A stretch of DNA of 52,082 nucleotides, taken from Acidobacteriota bacterium (lineage in GTDB: Bacteria > Acidobacteriota > Terriglobia > Acidiferrales > 2-02-FULL-67-57). Numbering within the stretch: the stretch's first letter is position 1; every line of letters begins with the position of its first letter. The DNA lies in the NCBI GenBank assembly GCA_016210855.1, contig JACQTJ010000022.1:1-52082 (forward strand), given 5' to 3'. A program made the translations under genes and the position numbers. Positions 9,358-19,740 of this stretch are shown here, one piece after another. The notes under the pieces were generated by a model, which saw only the letters and a list, made by a program, of their open reading frames with translations, made no database searches and had not been told where the DNA came from.

Positions 9358-9945
9358 ATGTCGCGCATTGGTCGAAAGCCGATCGAGGTTCCCGCGGGGG
9401 TGACGGTGAAGATCACCGAGCAGGCCGTGGAAGTGCAGGGCCCCAAGGGGAAGCTCTCCACCCCGGTGCCCTTCGGTATGCGCTTCCAGCAGCAGGCCAG
9501 CACGTTGATGGTGCGGCCGGTGGCCATGCCGGAGATCGAGGTCCGCAGGGAAGCCCTCGACCACCTCCCCCGCCAGCAGAAAGCCGCCTGGGGCCTGGCC
9601 CGGGCCCTGGCCGCCAACGCCATCCTGGGCGTCACCAAAGGCTTCGCGAAGGAGCTCGAAATCGTGGGCGTCGGCTACAAGGCCGAGGTGCAGGGCAAGA
9701 AAGCGGTCTTTTCGCTGGGTTACTCTCAGCCGGTCCAGTTCCCCATCCCCGACGGCATCCAGATCAGCGTGGACAAGCAAACCCGCATCACCGTCAGCGG
9801 GATTGACAAACAGCTGGTCGGGCAGGTGGCCAAGGAGATTCGCTCGCTTCGGCCGCCCGACCCGTACAAGCAGAAAGGCATCCGGTTCGTGGGCGAGCTG
9901 CTGCGCAAGAAGGCCGGCAAGGCGGCGGCCACCACCACCAAGTAG
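9358..9945 (+). CDS. rplF: 50S ribosomal protein L6
   Basis: L6 lies near the GTPase-associated centre. I start at ATG 9358 ([19 protein letters not shown]), the family start; the track's 9340 start adds six residues from the repeat region. The product is 195 aa, slightly longer than the usual 178-185 because of an insertion around residues 60-80 ([20 protein letters not shown]). Hallmarks are GPKGKLS, the central [36 protein letters not shown] and the C-terminal [26 protein letters not shown]. Confidence 0.96.
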   Translation: MSRIGRKPIEVPAGVTVKITEQAVEVQGPKGKLSTPVPFGMRFQQQASTLMVRPVAMPEIEVRREALDHLPRQQKAAWGLARALAANAILGVTKGFAKELEIVGVGYKAEVQGKKAVFSLGYSQPVQFPIPDGIQISVDKQTRITVSGIDKQLVGQVAKEIRSLRPPDPYKQKGIRFVGELLRKKAGKAAATTTK

Positions 9946-9947
9946 CC

Positions 9948-10340
9948 ATGCGATTCGGAACCGCCCGCAAACCCGTAGCCAAGATCACCCGGGTGGAGCA
10001 CCGGCAGCGGGTTCACCGCCGGGTGCGGCTCCAGGTGGTGGGGACGCCGGAGCGGCCGCGCCTCTCCGTCTTCCGCTCCCACAAGCACATCTACGCCCAG
10101 GTGGTGGACGACTCCCAGGGGCGGACCTTGGTCTCGGCCTCTTCGCGCGACAAGCAGGTGCGCTCCGAGCTGCGCACCGGCGGCAACGTGGCCGCCGCCA
10201 AACTGATTGGGAAGATTCTGGGCGAGCGCGCCCGCCAGGCCGGCGTCAACCAGGTGGTTTTCGACCGTGGCGGCTACAAATACCACGGGCGGGTCAAGGC
10301 GCTGGCCGATTCCGCCCGGGAGGCCGGACTGCGGTTCTAA
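9948..10340 (+). CDS. rplR: 50S ribosomal protein L18
   Basis: L18 binds 5S rRNA with L5. The 130-aa product has the conserved VQVV-type core as [31 protein letters not shown] and the C-terminal [30 protein letters not shown]. It begins two bases after rplF and its stop is two bases before the rpsE ATG. The N-terminal [13 protein letters not shown] is somewhat longer than average. Confidence 0.96.
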   Translation: MRFGTARKPVAKITRVEHRQRVHRRVRLQVVGTPERPRLSVFRSHKHIYAQVVDDSQGRTLVSASSRDKQVRSELRTGGNVAAAKLIGKILGERARQAGVNQVVFDRGGYKYHGRVKALADSAREAGLRF

Positions 10341-10342
10341 CC

Positions 10343-10873
10343 ATGAGCAAAGCCAGCTTCGAGGAGAAAGTGCTCCAACAAAAACCGATTGACGCCAGCG
10401 CGCTGCAGCTGAAAGAGCACGTGGTGTCGGTAAACCGGGTCACCAAAGTGGTGAAGGGCGGCAAGAACCTGAGCTTTTCGGCGCTGGTGGTGGTGGGCGA
10501 CGGCCAGGGCATCGTGGGCTACGGCCTGGGCAAGGCCCGCGAAGTGCCGATGGCCATCCGCAAGGGGATCGAGCTCGCCAAGAAGAACCTGCTCAAGGTG
10601 AACGTCACCCCGCCCAGCATCCCCCACACGGTGCTCGGCAAGTACGCCGCCAGCCAGGTGCTCTTGAAGCCTGCCCCAGAAGGCACCGGGGTCATCGCGG
10701 GCGGGCCGGTGCGCCCGGTGATGGAGGCGGCCGGCATCCAGAATGTCTTCACGAAGGCCATCGGCAACACCAACCCGCACAACGTGGTCAAGGCCACGCT
10801 CGACGCCCTGCTGCAGCTGAAGGACAGGGCAGCCGTGGCCGCCCTGCGCGGCAAGGAACCCCAGGAGCTTTAA
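10343..10873 (+). CDS. rpsE: 30S ribosomal protein S5
   Basis: S5 shapes the mRNA channel and influences decoding accuracy. ATG 10343 ([14 protein letters not shown]) follows rplR directly; the longer ORF from 9803 overlaps rplR and rplF. The 176-aa protein has the S5 N-terminal dsRBD-like region [27 protein letters not shown] and [25 protein letters not shown], then the C-terminal [53 protein letters not shown]. Normal length. Confidence 0.96.
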   Translation: MSKASFEEKVLQQKPIDASALQLKEHVVSVNRVTKVVKGGKNLSFSALVVVGDGQGIVGYGLGKAREVPMAIRKGIELAKKNLLKVNVTPPSIPHTVLGKYAASQVLLKPAPEGTGVIAGGPVRPVMEAAGIQNVFTKAIGNTNPHNVVKATLDALLQLKDRAAVAALRGKEPQEL

Positions 10874-10897
10874 GCGATGGTGCGGTTCTCTCTTGGT

Positions 10898-10978
10898 GTC
10901 ATTCTGAGCGAAGCGAAGAATCTCAAACGCAGAATACCGGGAAGATTGAGATTCTTCGGCCTTCGGCCTCAGAATGAC
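10898..10978 (+). repeat. Long inverted repeat (REP-type) between rpsE and rpmD
   Basis: An 81-base element with two arms. The left arm begins GTCATTCTGAGCGAAGCG at 10898 and ends TCTCAA at 10926. The right arm (10946-10978) begins TTGAGATTCTTCGGCC and ends CAGAATGAC; its reverse complement matches the left arm almost throughout, with a small internal insertion. The 19-base loop is unpaired. There is no T-run. A related half-copy with about five mismatches is at 36221-36248, which shows that it is a dispersed family. The right arm contains an ATG in frame with rpmD. Confidence 0.75.
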
Positions 10979-11006
10979 AAACCCGGTTCCGGCGGGCGCG
11001 ACTAAG

Positions 11007-11201
11007 ATGGCGAAGAAGAAGAGCGGCCGGTTGCGAATCAAGTGGGTGAAGAGCTGGATCGGGTGCACCGAAGACCAGCGGGCCACGGTGCGGGGCCTCG
11101 GGCTGCGCCGGCTCCACCAAGTGGTGGAGCGGGCGGACACGGCCGCCATCCGCGGCATGGTCAAAAAGATTTCCCACCTGGTTACGGTGGTGGAGGATTA
11201 G
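11007..11201 (+). CDS. rpmD: 50S ribosomal protein L30
   Basis: L30 is a small ferredoxin-fold 50S protein. ATG 11007 ([20 protein letters not shown]) gives 64 aa, close to the usual 60; [23 protein letters not shown] and the [14 protein letters not shown] ending fit the family. No Shine-Dalgarno sequence precedes this ATG. The alternative in-frame ATG at 10974 lies inside the palindromic repeat and also lacks one. The repeat seems to have separated rpmD from its original leader, so translation may depend on coupling or an unusual initiation context. Confidence 0.93.
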   Translation: MAKKKSGRLRIKWVKSWIGCTEDQRATVRGLGLRRLHQVVERADTAAIRGMVKKISHLVTVVED

Positions 11202-11202
11202 C

Positions 11203-11691
11203 ATGGCGGAACTGAACCAGTTGCGACCGCCCCGCGGAGCCCGCAAGAAGCCCATGCGCGTGGGGCGCGGCATCGGGGCCCGGAAGTCGAAGACCGCCGG
11301 GCGCGGCAACAAGGGACAGCTCTCCCGCACCGGCCGGCGCCGCCGGCCCGGCTTTGAAGGCGGTCAGATGCCCTTGCACCGCCGCCTGCCCAAGCGCGGC
11401 TTTACCAACATCTTCCGCAGCGAGCACGCCATCGTGAACGTGGCGGCCCTGAACGCCTTCGCCGCCGGTGAGCGGGTGACCCCGGAGAACCTGCGGGCCC
11501 GCGGCCTGGTGCGCCGTCCCCGGCCGGTGAAGATCCTGGGCGAGGGGGAGCTGAAGGTGAAGCTCACCGTGGCCGCGCACGCCTTCAGTGCCAGTGCCCG
11601 CCAGAAGATCGAACAGGCGGGGGGTCAAGTGGAGGTTCTCCCGGTCGCGCCCGTGAAGGAGTCTTCGGCCGGCGCCCCCGCCAGCGCGTAG
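11203..11691 (+). CDS. rplO: 50S ribosomal protein L15
   Basis: L15 is a late 50S assembly protein. The 162-aa product begins [42 protein letters not shown], with the typical glycine/arginine-rich N-terminal extension [18 protein letters not shown], then the globular part with [19 protein letters not shown] and [38 protein letters not shown]. The C-terminus carries a short Ala/Pro-rich tail (SSAGAPASA). It starts one base after rpmD. Confidence 0.96.
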   Translation: MAELNQLRPPRGARKKPMRVGRGIGARKSKTAGRGNKGQLSRTGRRRRPGFEGGQMPLHRRLPKRGFTNIFRSEHAIVNVAALNAFAAGERVTPENLRARGLVRRPRPVKILGEGELKVKLTVAAHAFSASARQKIEQAGGQVEVLPVAPVKESSAGAPASA

Positions 11692-11721
11692 TCCCCGATC
11701 TATGGTGAGCCTCGCCGAACC

Positions 11722-13119
11722 ATGAAGATTCTCGAAGCCATCCGCAACATCTTCCGCATCCCGGACCTGCGCAAGCGGGTGCTGTTCACCCTGTTCCTGC
11801 TGGCCGTGTACCGCCTGGGGGCGCACGTGCCCACCCCGGGTATCAACGCCGAGGCGCTCGCCCAGCTCTTCGAGCAGTACCGCGGCACCTGGCTGGGGCT
11901 GATTGACATCTTCTCCGGCGGGAACTTCCGCAACCTGACCGTTTTCGCCCTGGGCATCATGCCCTACATCACCGCCTCCATCATCCTGCAGCTGCTGACA
12001 GTGGTGTGGCCGTTTCTGGAGCGCCTGCAAAAAGAGGGGGAGCTCGGCCGGCGCAAGATCACTCAGTACACCCGCTACCTGACCGTGCTGCTCGCCGCCA
12101 TCCAGGCGATGATGATTTCCTTGACCCTGATGCGCTCTTCTGCTCAGGGTGGCGTGCAACTGGTTTTGAACCCGGGCTTCGGCTTTGTGCTGATGACGGT
12201 GCTCACCCTCACCACCGGCACCATCTTCATCATGTGGCTGGGCGAGCAGATTTCCGACCGCGGCATCGGCAACGGCATGTCGCTCATCATCTTCGCCGGC
12301 ATCGTGGTGGGCCTGCCGCGGGCCATCCGCGAGGTCTATGCCAAGGGCTTCGAGACCGGCGAATGGCAGCTGCACCACCTGCTGGCCCTGGTGGCGCTGA
12401 TGCTGGTAGTGGTCGGCCTCATCGTCTGGGTGGAGGGCGCCCAGCGGCGCATCCCCGTGCAGTACGCCAAGCGGGTGGTGGGGCGGCGGATGATGGGCGG
12501 GGCCATGACCTACCTACCCATCCGGGTCAATACCGGCGGCGTCATCCCCGTCATCTTCGCCAGCTCCGTGCTCACCGTTCCGCAGACCATCGCCGCCGTT
12601 GTCCCCCAGAACCGCTACCTGCGCGACTTCATCCAGGCCCTGGCCTGGGGCGAGCCCCTCTACACCCTGCTCTACATCGTGGGCATCGTCTTCTTCTGCT
12701 ATTTCTACGTCTCCATCATCTTCAACCCCGACGAGCTGGCCGACAACATGCGCAGGTGGGGCGGCTTCATCCCTGGGATTCGCCCGGGCCGGCACACCTC
12801 CGAGTACGTGAACCAGATTCTGACCCGGCTCACCTTCGTCGGCGGCGCTTATCTGGCGTTGATTTCCATCATCCCCGAATGGATGATTTCGGGCATCCAC
12901 CTCCATCACCTCCCGGGCGCCGCGGGCCAGTTCGTGGACTCGACCTTCCCCCGCTGGCTGCTCGAAGGCCTGGGGGTGCAGTTCTACTTTGGCGGCACCT
13001 CCCTGCTCATCGTGGTGGGGGTGGCCATGGACACGGTGAACCAGATCGAAGCCCAGCTGACCATGCGCCACTACGAAGGTTTTACCACCCGCGGCCGCAT
13101 CCGCGGACGGAGAACCTAG
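11722..13119 (+). CDS. secY: Protein translocase subunit SecY
   Basis: SecY is the ten-helix channel of the Sec translocon in the inner membrane. The 465-aa product starts MKILEAIRNIFRIPDLRKRVLFTLFLLAVYRLGAHVPTPGI; the plug region follows with IDIFSGGNFRNLTVFALGIMPYITASIILQLL. GEQISDRGIGNGMSLIIFAGIV and YLPIRVNTGGVIPVIFASS are diagnostic. The cytosolic C5 region shows DELADNMRRWGGFIPGIRPGRHTSEY. It is slightly longer than E. coli SecY owing to the loop before the last helices (IHLHHLPGAAGQFVDSTFP). It is the usual last gene of the spc block, followed by adk. Confidence 0.98.
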   Translation: MKILEAIRNIFRIPDLRKRVLFTLFLLAVYRLGAHVPTPGINAEALAQLFEQYRGTWLGLIDIFSGGNFRNLTVFALGIMPYITASIILQLLTVVWPFLERLQKEGELGRRKITQYTRYLTVLLAAIQAMMISLTLMRSSAQGGVQLVLNPGFGFVLMTVLTLTTGTIFIMWLGEQISDRGIGNGMSLIIFAGIVVGLPRAIREVYAKGFETGEWQLHHLLALVALMLVVVGLIVWVEGAQRRIPVQYAKRVVGRRMMGGAMTYLPIRVNTGGVIPVIFASSVLTVPQTIAAVVPQNRYLRDFIQALAWGEPLYTLLYIVGIVFFCYFYVSIIFNPDELADNMRRWGGFIPGIRPGRHTSEYVNQILTRLTFVGGAYLALISIIPEWMISGIHLHHLPGAAGQFVDSTFPRWLLEGLGVQFYFGGTSLLIVVGVAMDTVNQIEAQLTMRHYEGFTTRGRIRGRRT

Positions 13120-13123
13120 CCGC

Positions 13124-13828
13124 ATGGCCGCCACCAGACTGGCCCGCCCCCTCATCTTCCTGGGACCGCCGGGAGCCGGCAAAGGCACCCAAGCCCGCCA
13201 GATTGCCCAGCACTTCGGCGTCCCGCAGATCTCGACCGGGGACATGTTCCGCGACCACGTGACCCGCGGCACCGAGCTCGGCCGCCAGGCCAAGGCGGTG
13301 ATGGAGCGCGGCGAGTTGGTGAGCGACGACATCGTTTCCGCGATGGTGGCGGAGCGCATCCACCCGGCCGATTGCGCCCGGGGATTCATCCTGGATGGCT
13401 TCCCGCGCACCCGCGCCCAGGCGGAGCGGTTGGAGACGCTGCTGGCGGAAGCGGGCTGGCCGGGGGCGCTTGCGGTGAACCTCGAAGTCAGCTATACTAG
13501 TTTGATTCGGCGGCTGACGGGACGCCGCACGTGTGCCGTCTGCGGCGAGATTTACAACGTCTACGACCGCCCGCCGAAGCAGGAAGGCCGCTGCGACCGG
13601 GACGGCGGCCAGCTCAAGCAGCGCGCCGATGACCGCGAAGAGGTGATTCGGGAGCGCCTGAACGCCTACGAGCGCGAGACCAAGCCGCTGGTTGACTTCT
13701 ATCGCCAGCGGGCGGCCTTGCTGGACGTCAAGGGCGATGAGTCGCCGGAGAGATTGACCCTGCGACTCATTCAGCTTTTAGAGACCGCCGTGCCCGCCGG
13801 TGCCCCGGCGGCGGGACGGAAGCCATGA
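13124..13828 (+). CDS. adk: Adenylate kinase (zinc-lid type)
   Basis: Converts AMP + ATP to two ADP. The 234-aa product has the P-loop GPPGAGKGT at residues 14-22, the AMP-binding segment QISTGDMFRDHV, the GFILDGFPRTRAQAE motif and a lid domain with a metal site CAVC...C..D (RTCAVCGEIYN, GRCDRDGG). It is about 15 residues longer than E. coli Adk at both ends. The stop overlaps the map start by four bases (ATGA). The secY-adk-map-infA order is classic for the spc-alpha boundary. Confidence 0.97.
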   Translation: MAATRLARPLIFLGPPGAGKGTQARQIAQHFGVPQISTGDMFRDHVTRGTELGRQAKAVMERGELVSDDIVSAMVAERIHPADCARGFILDGFPRTRAQAERLETLLAEAGWPGALAVNLEVSYTSLIRRLTGRRTCAVCGEIYNVYDRPPKQEGRCDRDGGQLKQRADDREEVIRERLNAYERETKPLVDFYRQRAALLDVKGDESPERLTLRLIQLLETAVPAGAPAAGRKP

Positions 13829-14577
13829 TCGTGTGCAAGTCCGCGGTGGAGCTGGAGAAGATGCGCGCCGCCGGCCGCGTGGTGGCGAAGGTTTTGGAGA
13901 CGGTGGTGGCCCGGGTGGCCCCGGGCGTGACCACCCTGGAGCTAGAGGAAGTGGCCGAGCGGCAGATCGCCGCCGCCGGCGCCGAGGCGGCCTTCAAGGG
14001 CTACCACGGTTACCCCTGCGTGCTCTGCACCTCGGTGAACGACGAGGTCGTGCACGGCATCCCTTCGGAGCGCAAGCTCGAGCGGGGCGACATTGTTTCG
14101 ATTGACGTGGGCGTGAAGCTGGACGGCTTTTTCGCGGACGCGGCCACCACGGTGGCCCTGGAGCCGGTAAGCCCGGAGGTGGCGCGGCTGTTGCGGGTGA
14201 CGCGCCAGGCGCTCGATCGCGCCATGGGGCAAGCGCGCCCGGACCGCTACCTCGGCGATATCTCTGCCGCCGTCCAGGAATACGTCGAAGCCGCCGGGTT
14301 CAGCGTGGTGCGGGAGTTCGTGGGCCACGGCATCGGGGCCGCCCTGCACGAGGAGCCCCCAGTGCCGAACTACGCCACCCCGACCAAGGGGCGGGGCCCG
14401 AAGCTCGAGGTGGGGATGGTGCTGGCGATCGAGCCTATGGTCACGAATGGCTCCCCGGCCGTGAAGATCCGGCCGGACCGCTGGACGGCGGTGACGGCCG
14501 ACGGCAGCTACGCCGCCCACTTCGAGCACTGCGTGGCGGTGACACCGAACGGCCCCTGGATTTTGACCGAGCCCTGA
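13825..14577 (+). CDS. map: Methionine aminopeptidase, type I
   Basis: Removes the initiator Met from nascent proteins using a dinuclear metal centre. The 250-aa product is standard type I size. Metal ligands are all visible: two Asp in SIDVGVKLDGFFADAATT, His in VREFVGHGIGAALHEEP, Glu in LAIEPMV and Glu in AAHFEHCVAVT. The segment GYPCVLCTSVNDEVVHGIPS includes the substrate-site His. Translation is coupled to adk by the ATGA overlap. Confidence 0.97.
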   Translation: MIVCKSAVELEKMRAAGRVVAKVLETVVARVAPGVTTLELEEVAERQIAAAGAEAAFKGYHGYPCVLCTSVNDEVVHGIPSERKLERGDIVSIDVGVKLDGFFADAATTVALEPVSPEVARLLRVTRQALDRAMGQARPDRYLGDISAAVQEYVEAAGFSVVREFVGHGIGAALHEEPPVPNYATPTKGRGPKLEVGMVLAIEPMVTNGSPAVKIRPDRWTAVTADGSYAAHFEHCVAVTPNGPWILTEP

Positions 14578-14595
14578 GCGAGGACCCCGGAGACG

Positions 14596-14814
14596 ATGGC
14601 CAAGGAAGACGCGATTGAAGTGGTGGGCACGGTGCTCGAGACCCTGCCCAACGCTATGTTTCGCGTCGAGCTGGAGAACAAGCACAAGATCCTGGCCCAC
14701 ATCTCCGGGCGGATGCGGAAGCACTTCATTCGCATCCTGCCGGGCGACCGCGTGCAGGTGGAGTTGTCGCCCTATGACCTCAGCCGAGGCCGCATCACCT
14801 ATCGGTTCAAGTAG
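14596..14814 (+). CDS. infA: Translation initiation factor IF-1
   Basis: IF-1 is an OB-fold factor that blocks the A site during initiation. The 72-aa protein [20 protein letters not shown]...[51 protein letters not shown] is a close family match of exact usual length. It lies between map and rpmJ, as in many spc/alpha junctions. Confidence 0.98.
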   Translation: MAKEDAIEVVGTVLETLPNAMFRVELENKHKILAHISGRMRKHFIRILPGDRVQVELSPYDLSRGRITYRFK

Positions 14815-14823
14815 GGGAAGACG

Positions 14824-14937
14824 ATGAAAGTGCGAGCTTCGGTGAAGAAAATTTGTGACAAGTGCAAGATCATCCGCCGCCGGGGCGTGGTGCGGGTCAT
14901 CTGTGTGAACCCCAAGCACCGCCAGCGGCAGGGATAG
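14824..14937 (+). CDS. rpmJ: 50S ribosomal protein L36 (zinc form)
   Basis: The gene is too short for the track. ATG 14824 to TAG 14937 gives 37 aa with the four zinc ligands of the C+ form: Cys11, Cys14, Cys27 and His32 ([21 protein letters not shown], then PKHRQRQG). Standard length and sequence. It is nine bases after infA, and an AGGAGGG site for rpsM directly follows its stop. Confidence 0.97.
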   Translation: MKVRASVKKICDKCKIIRRRGVVRVICVNPKHRQRQG

Positions 14938-14946
14938 GAGGAGGGA

Positions 14947-15336
14947 ATGGCGCGCATTGCCGGCGTGGATTTGCCTCCGCAAAAGAATGTCTGGATCGGG
15001 CTGACCCGCATCTATGGCATCGGCCAGTCGCGCTCCCGGGACATCCTGGAGCGGGCGGCGGTGGAGCCCTTCAAGAAGGTGAAGGACCTGACCGAAGACG
15101 AAGTGACCCGCATCCGCCAGACCATCGAAGAGCAGGGCGGAGTGGAAGGCGACCTCCGCAAAGAAATCGCCATGAACATCAAGCGGCTGCTCGAGATCGG
15201 CTGCTACCGGGGCTTGCGCCACCGCCGCGGCTTGCCCGTGCGCGGCCAGCGCACCCACACCAACGCCCGCACCCGCAAGGGTCCGCGGCGCCAGACCGTG
15301 GCCTTGAGGAAGAAAGCCCCCGGGAAGAAGGGGTAA
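14947..15336 (+). CDS. rpsM: 30S ribosomal protein S13
   Basis: S13 bridges the subunits at the head and contacts P-site tRNA. The 129-aa product has [34 protein letters not shown] and the basic C-terminal tail [35 protein letters not shown], which touches tRNA. AGGAGGG precedes the ATG. A few more residues than usual are present at the lysine-rich C-terminus. Confidence 0.97.
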   Translation: MARIAGVDLPPQKNVWIGLTRIYGIGQSRSRDILERAAVEPFKKVKDLTEDEVTRIRQTIEEQGGVEGDLRKEIAMNIKRLLEIGCYRGLRHRRGLPVRGQRTHTNARTRKGPRRQTVALRKKAPGKKG

Positions 15337-15348
15337 AGGAGACCACCC

Positions 15349-15798
15349 GTGGCGAAAGCCCCCAAGGAAGAAAAAGCCCCGACGGCTGCTGCCGCCCCCG
15401 CGGCCAAGCCCACCCGCAAAAAAGAGTTCCGCAAGAAGCGGGAAAAGAAGCACGTGCCCATCGGCATCGTTTACATCCAGGCGACTTTCAACAACACCCT
15501 GGTGACAGTGACCGACCCAAACGGAAACGTGGTGGCGTGGTCAAGCGCCGGCTCGATTGGCTTCAAGGGGTCGCGCAAGGGCACACCCTTTGCGGCCGGC
15601 CAGGCGGCCGGGGTGGCCGCGGCCCGCGCCCGGGAGATGGGGATGCGCACGGTGGAGGTGCGGGTGAAAGGTCCGGGGTCTGGACGGGAGTCAGCCATCC
15701 GAGCCCTGGCCTCGGCCGGTTTGCAGGTGACGACCCTGAAGGACGTCACCCCCATCCCCCACAACGGTTGCCGGCCGCCCAAGCGCCGCCGGGTGTAG
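15349..15798 (+). CDS. rpsK: 30S ribosomal protein S11 with N-terminal extension
   Basis: S11 lines the 30S platform near the E-site mRNA. GTG 15349 is preceded by AAAGGAG. The 149-aa protein has a 25-residue low-complexity N-terminus ([21 protein letters not shown]) before the canonical core [49 protein letters not shown] and the ending [17 protein letters not shown]. Typical S11 is about 129 aa, so the extension is another of the Ala/Pro/Lys tails seen in this operon. Confidence 0.97.
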   Translation: MAKAPKEEKAPTAAAAPAAKPTRKKEFRKKREKKHVPIGIVYIQATFNNTLVTVTDPNGNVVAWSSAGSIGFKGSRKGTPFAAGQAAGVAAARAREMGMRTVEVRVKGPGSGRESAIRALASAGLQVTTLKDVTPIPHNGCRPPKRRRV

Positions 15799-15828
15799 CC
15801 ACGAGTTTGCTGCGGAGGTAAGGACAAC

Positions 15829-16461
15829 TTGGCCCGATACCGAGAAGCGGTTTGCCGGCTGTGCCGGCGGGAAGGCATGAAGCTCTACCTGAAGGGAGAG
15901 CGCTGCTTCACCGAAAAGTGCGCCATCGAAAAGCGCAACACCCCCCCGGGCACGCACGGCCGGGAGCGGCGGCGGAAGCTCGGCGCCTACGGCGAGCAGC
16001 TCCGCGGCAAGCAGCGCATGCGCCGCGTGTACGGCGTGCTGGAGCGGCAGTTCCGCAACACCTTCGAGAAGGCGGAGCGGCAACCGGGGAAGACCGGCGA
16101 AAACCTGCTGGTGCTGCTCGAGCGGCGCTTGGACACTGTGCTGCACCGCGCTGGACTGGCCAGTTCCCGCCCCCAGGCCCGCCAGCTGGTGCTCCACGGC
16201 CACGTGCGGGTGAACGGCCGCAAGGTCAACATCCCCTCCTATCTCGTGAACGTGAACGAAGAAATCACCCTGAAGGACAAGATGAAGGAAAACGCCATGG
16301 TCCTGCAGGCGCGGGAACTGGCCAGCCGCCAGTCCATCCCCAGCTGGCTCGAAGTGGACCGCGAGGCCGTCCGCGCCCGGCTGACTGCCCTGCCCAAGCG
16401 CGAGGAATTGACAACGCCCCCGATGAGCGAGCAACTCGTCGTCGAATTATATTCGAAATAG
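15829..16461 (+). CDS. rpsD: 30S ribosomal protein S4 (zinc-binding N-terminus)
   Basis: S4 nucleates 30S assembly. The start is TTG at 15829, set by a good GGAGGTAAGGA site; it yields [37 protein letters not shown], which places the four zinc cysteines at residues 9, 12, 26 and 31. The 210-aa length is normal. The S4 RNA-binding domain [41 protein letters not shown] follows. The TTG start may lower expression slightly relative to neighbours. Confidence 0.97.
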   Translation: MARYREAVCRLCRREGMKLYLKGERCFTEKCAIEKRNTPPGTHGRERRRKLGAYGEQLRGKQRMRRVYGVLERQFRNTFEKAERQPGKTGENLLVLLERRLDTVLHRAGLASSRPQARQLVLHGHVRVNGRKVNIPSYLVNVNEEITLKDKMKENAMVLQARELASRQSIPSWLEVDREAVRARLTALPKREELTTPPMSEQLVVELYSK

Positions 16462-16477
16462 AAGGAGACAAGCCCTT

Positions 16478-17509
16478 ATGTGGAAAGGTTTTCAGAAGCC
16501 CAAACGGTTGGCCTCGGAGGTCGAGACCCTCACCGACCGCTACGGAAAGTTCCACGCCCAGCCCTTCGAGCGTGGGTTCGGCACCACCATCGGCAACGCC
16601 CTGCGGCGGGTGCTGCTGAGCTCGATTGAGGGCGCCGCCATCACCGCGGTCAAGATCGAAGGGGTGCTGCACGAGTTCCAGTCCATCCCCGGGGTGGTGG
16701 AAGACGCCACCGACATCATCCTCAACCTGAAGCATGTGCCCCTGCGCCTGCACAACCCCGACGCGGTGAAGACGCTCACCTTGTTCGCCGACAAGCCGGG
16801 CGAGGTCACTTCGGCGATGATCGAAGAGGACGCCGACGTCGAGGTCCTGGATAAGACCGTCTACCTGGCCACGGTCGGCGAAGGCGGGAAGCTCTCCATC
16901 GAGATGCGGGTCAAGAACAGCCGCGGCTACGTCGGCGCCGACCGCAACTTCGATGAAGACCTGCCCATTGGCTACATCCCCATCGACTCGGTCCATTCGC
17001 CCGTTCGCAAGGTCGACTACACCGTGGAAGCCGCCCGTCTGGGCCAGATGACCGACTACGAAAAGCTGACCGTGGAGGTCTGGACGAACGGGGCGGTCAA
17101 GCCCCACGACGCCGTCGGGCTGGCCGCCAAGCTGCTCAAAGACCATATGACCATCTTCATTGCCTTCGAGGAGGAAGCGCCCGCGGAGGCGGAGACCATC
17201 GAGCGCGCCTTCGACCCCCGCCAAGAGTACCTCAGCCGGTCCGTGGACGAGCTGGAGCTCTCCGTGCGCGCCTATAACTGCCTGAAGAACGCCAACATCC
17301 ACACCATCGGTGAGCTCGTGCAGCGCACCGAGCAGGACATGTTGCGCACCAAGAACTTCGGCCGCAAGTCGCTGGCCGAGATCAAGGCCATCCTGGCCAG
17401 CATGAACCTGACCCTGGGGATGCGACTCGACGAGCACGGCCGCATCGTCTGGCCGCCGGCGGAGACGGCCAAGCCCGCGGGCGAGGAAACCCCGGCTCCG
17501 TCACTCTAG
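16478..17509 (+). CDS. rpoA: RNA polymerase subunit alpha
   Basis: Alpha dimerises to nucleate RNA polymerase and contacts UP elements and activators through its C-terminal domain. The 343-aa product shows the N-terminal domain ([43 protein letters not shown]) and, after an acidic linker, the C-terminal helix-hairpin-helix domain with [46 protein letters not shown] proline-rich tail of about 25 residues ends the protein. AAGGAG precedes the ATG. Confidence 0.98.
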   Translation: MWKGFQKPKRLASEVETLTDRYGKFHAQPFERGFGTTIGNALRRVLLSSIEGAAITAVKIEGVLHEFQSIPGVVEDATDIILNLKHVPLRLHNPDAVKTLTLFADKPGEVTSAMIEEDADVEVLDKTVYLATVGEGGKLSIEMRVKNSRGYVGADRNFDEDLPIGYIPIDSVHSPVRKVDYTVEAARLGQMTDYEKLTVEVWTNGAVKPHDAVGLAAKLLKDHMTIFIAFEEEAPAEAETIERAFDPRQEYLSRSVDELELSVRAYNCLKNANIHTIGELVQRTEQDMLRTKNFGRKSLAEIKAILASMNLTLGMRLDEHGRIVWPPAETAKPAGEETPAPSL

Positions 17510-17524
17510 CCCTGAGACCACTCG

Positions 17525-17968
17525 ATGCGCCACCGTTGGGGATACAAGAAGCTGGGCCGCTCGCCGGCACACCGGCGGGCCACGCTGCGCAACCTGGTGA
17601 CAAACCTGCTGGAGCGGGAGCGCATCACCACCACCCTGCCCAAGGCCAAGGCCCTGCGCCCGCTGGCCGAAAAGATGATCACCCTGGGCAAGCGCGACAC
17701 CCTGCACGCTCGCCGCCAGGCGGCTGCCTTCCTGCTGCACCCGCCGGTGGTGAAGAAGCTGTTTTCGACACTGGCCCCGCGCTTCGCGGAGCGCCCCGGC
17801 GGCTACGTCCGCATCGTACGGGGTGGCTGGCGCCGCGGGGATGGCGGCGAGGTAGCCATTGTCGAGCTCATCGGCTCCGAGCTCAAGCCGAAGCCCAAGA
17901 AAGAAAAGAAGCCCCGCGCGGCGGAGCCTCAGCCGGAAGCCGCTCCTGGAGCCGAGGCCACCGGTTAA
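17525..17968 (+). CDS. rplQ: 50S ribosomal protein L17 with C-terminal tail
   Basis: Last gene of the superoperon. The core (residues 1-120) is typical: MRHRWGYKKLGRSPAHRRATLRNLVTNLLERERITTTLPKAKALRPLAEKMITLGK and a C-terminal strand region YVRIVRGGWRRGDGGEVAIVELIGSE. The 147-aa length exceeds the usual 116-125 because of a Lys/Pro/Ala/Glu-rich tail (KPKPKKEKKPRAAEPQPEA...). A small stem GGGCAA/TTGCCC lies downstream at 17994-18010, without a clear U-tract. Confidence 0.96.
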   Translation: MRHRWGYKKLGRSPAHRRATLRNLVTNLLERERITTTLPKAKALRPLAEKMITLGKRDTLHARRQAAAFLLHPPVVKKLFSTLAPRFAERPGGYVRIVRGGWRRGDGGEVAIVELIGSELKPKPKKEKKPRAAEPQPEAAPGAEATG

Positions 17969-17974
17969 TCTCTC

Positions 17975-18128
17975 GGCGCGGCCAAGACTCGATGGGCAAT
18001 GCTCTTGCCCGTCGCCTCCAGGCATAGACCCACAGCAAAGCCAAGCACACACCGAGGGTATCGTAGGCAACGTCCAGGGGCGAGCTGTGGCGGCCGCGAG
18101 GGTGCGGCGAGTGGGGCCGCTCAGGCAA
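17975..18128 (-). pseudogene. Probable remnant of a VanZ-like membrane protein gene
   Basis: The minus strand after the guaB stop has an open frame reading GRHSSPLDVAYDTLGVCLALLWVYAWRRR. This resembles the end of VanZ-family proteins, in which a (F)VPGR-x-A/S-x2-D-V-x2-D-x2-G motif leads into the last transmembrane helix, followed by a basic tail. The three earlier helices expected upstream would lie inside guaB in another frame and are absent, so this looks like a truncated leftover. The frame runs on to 17883 antisense to rplQ, but only the stretch to about 17975 is intergenic. Identification rests on one motif recognised by eye. Confidence 0.4.
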
Positions 18129-18139
18129 GGATAGCGGAT

Positions 18140-19708
<1,569 letters not shown>

Positions 19709-19740
19709 TGCGGTCTCCGGTTGTGCTATCCTGAGGCGGA

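Noticed and set aside
10898-10978. Intrinsic terminator after rpsE
   Set aside because: The stem is long, but no T-run follows, and genes of the same operon continue directly afterwards. A repeat element is the better reading.
13942-15453. 503-aa minus-strand ORF over map, infA and rpsM
   Set aside because: Shadow ORF; the plus strand encodes four well-known proteins there.
17883-18128. Intact 81-aa gene on the minus strand after guaB
   Set aside because: It has only a TTG start without a ribosome-binding site and extends antisense into rplQ; only the VanZ-like part is meaningful, so a remnant is preferred.
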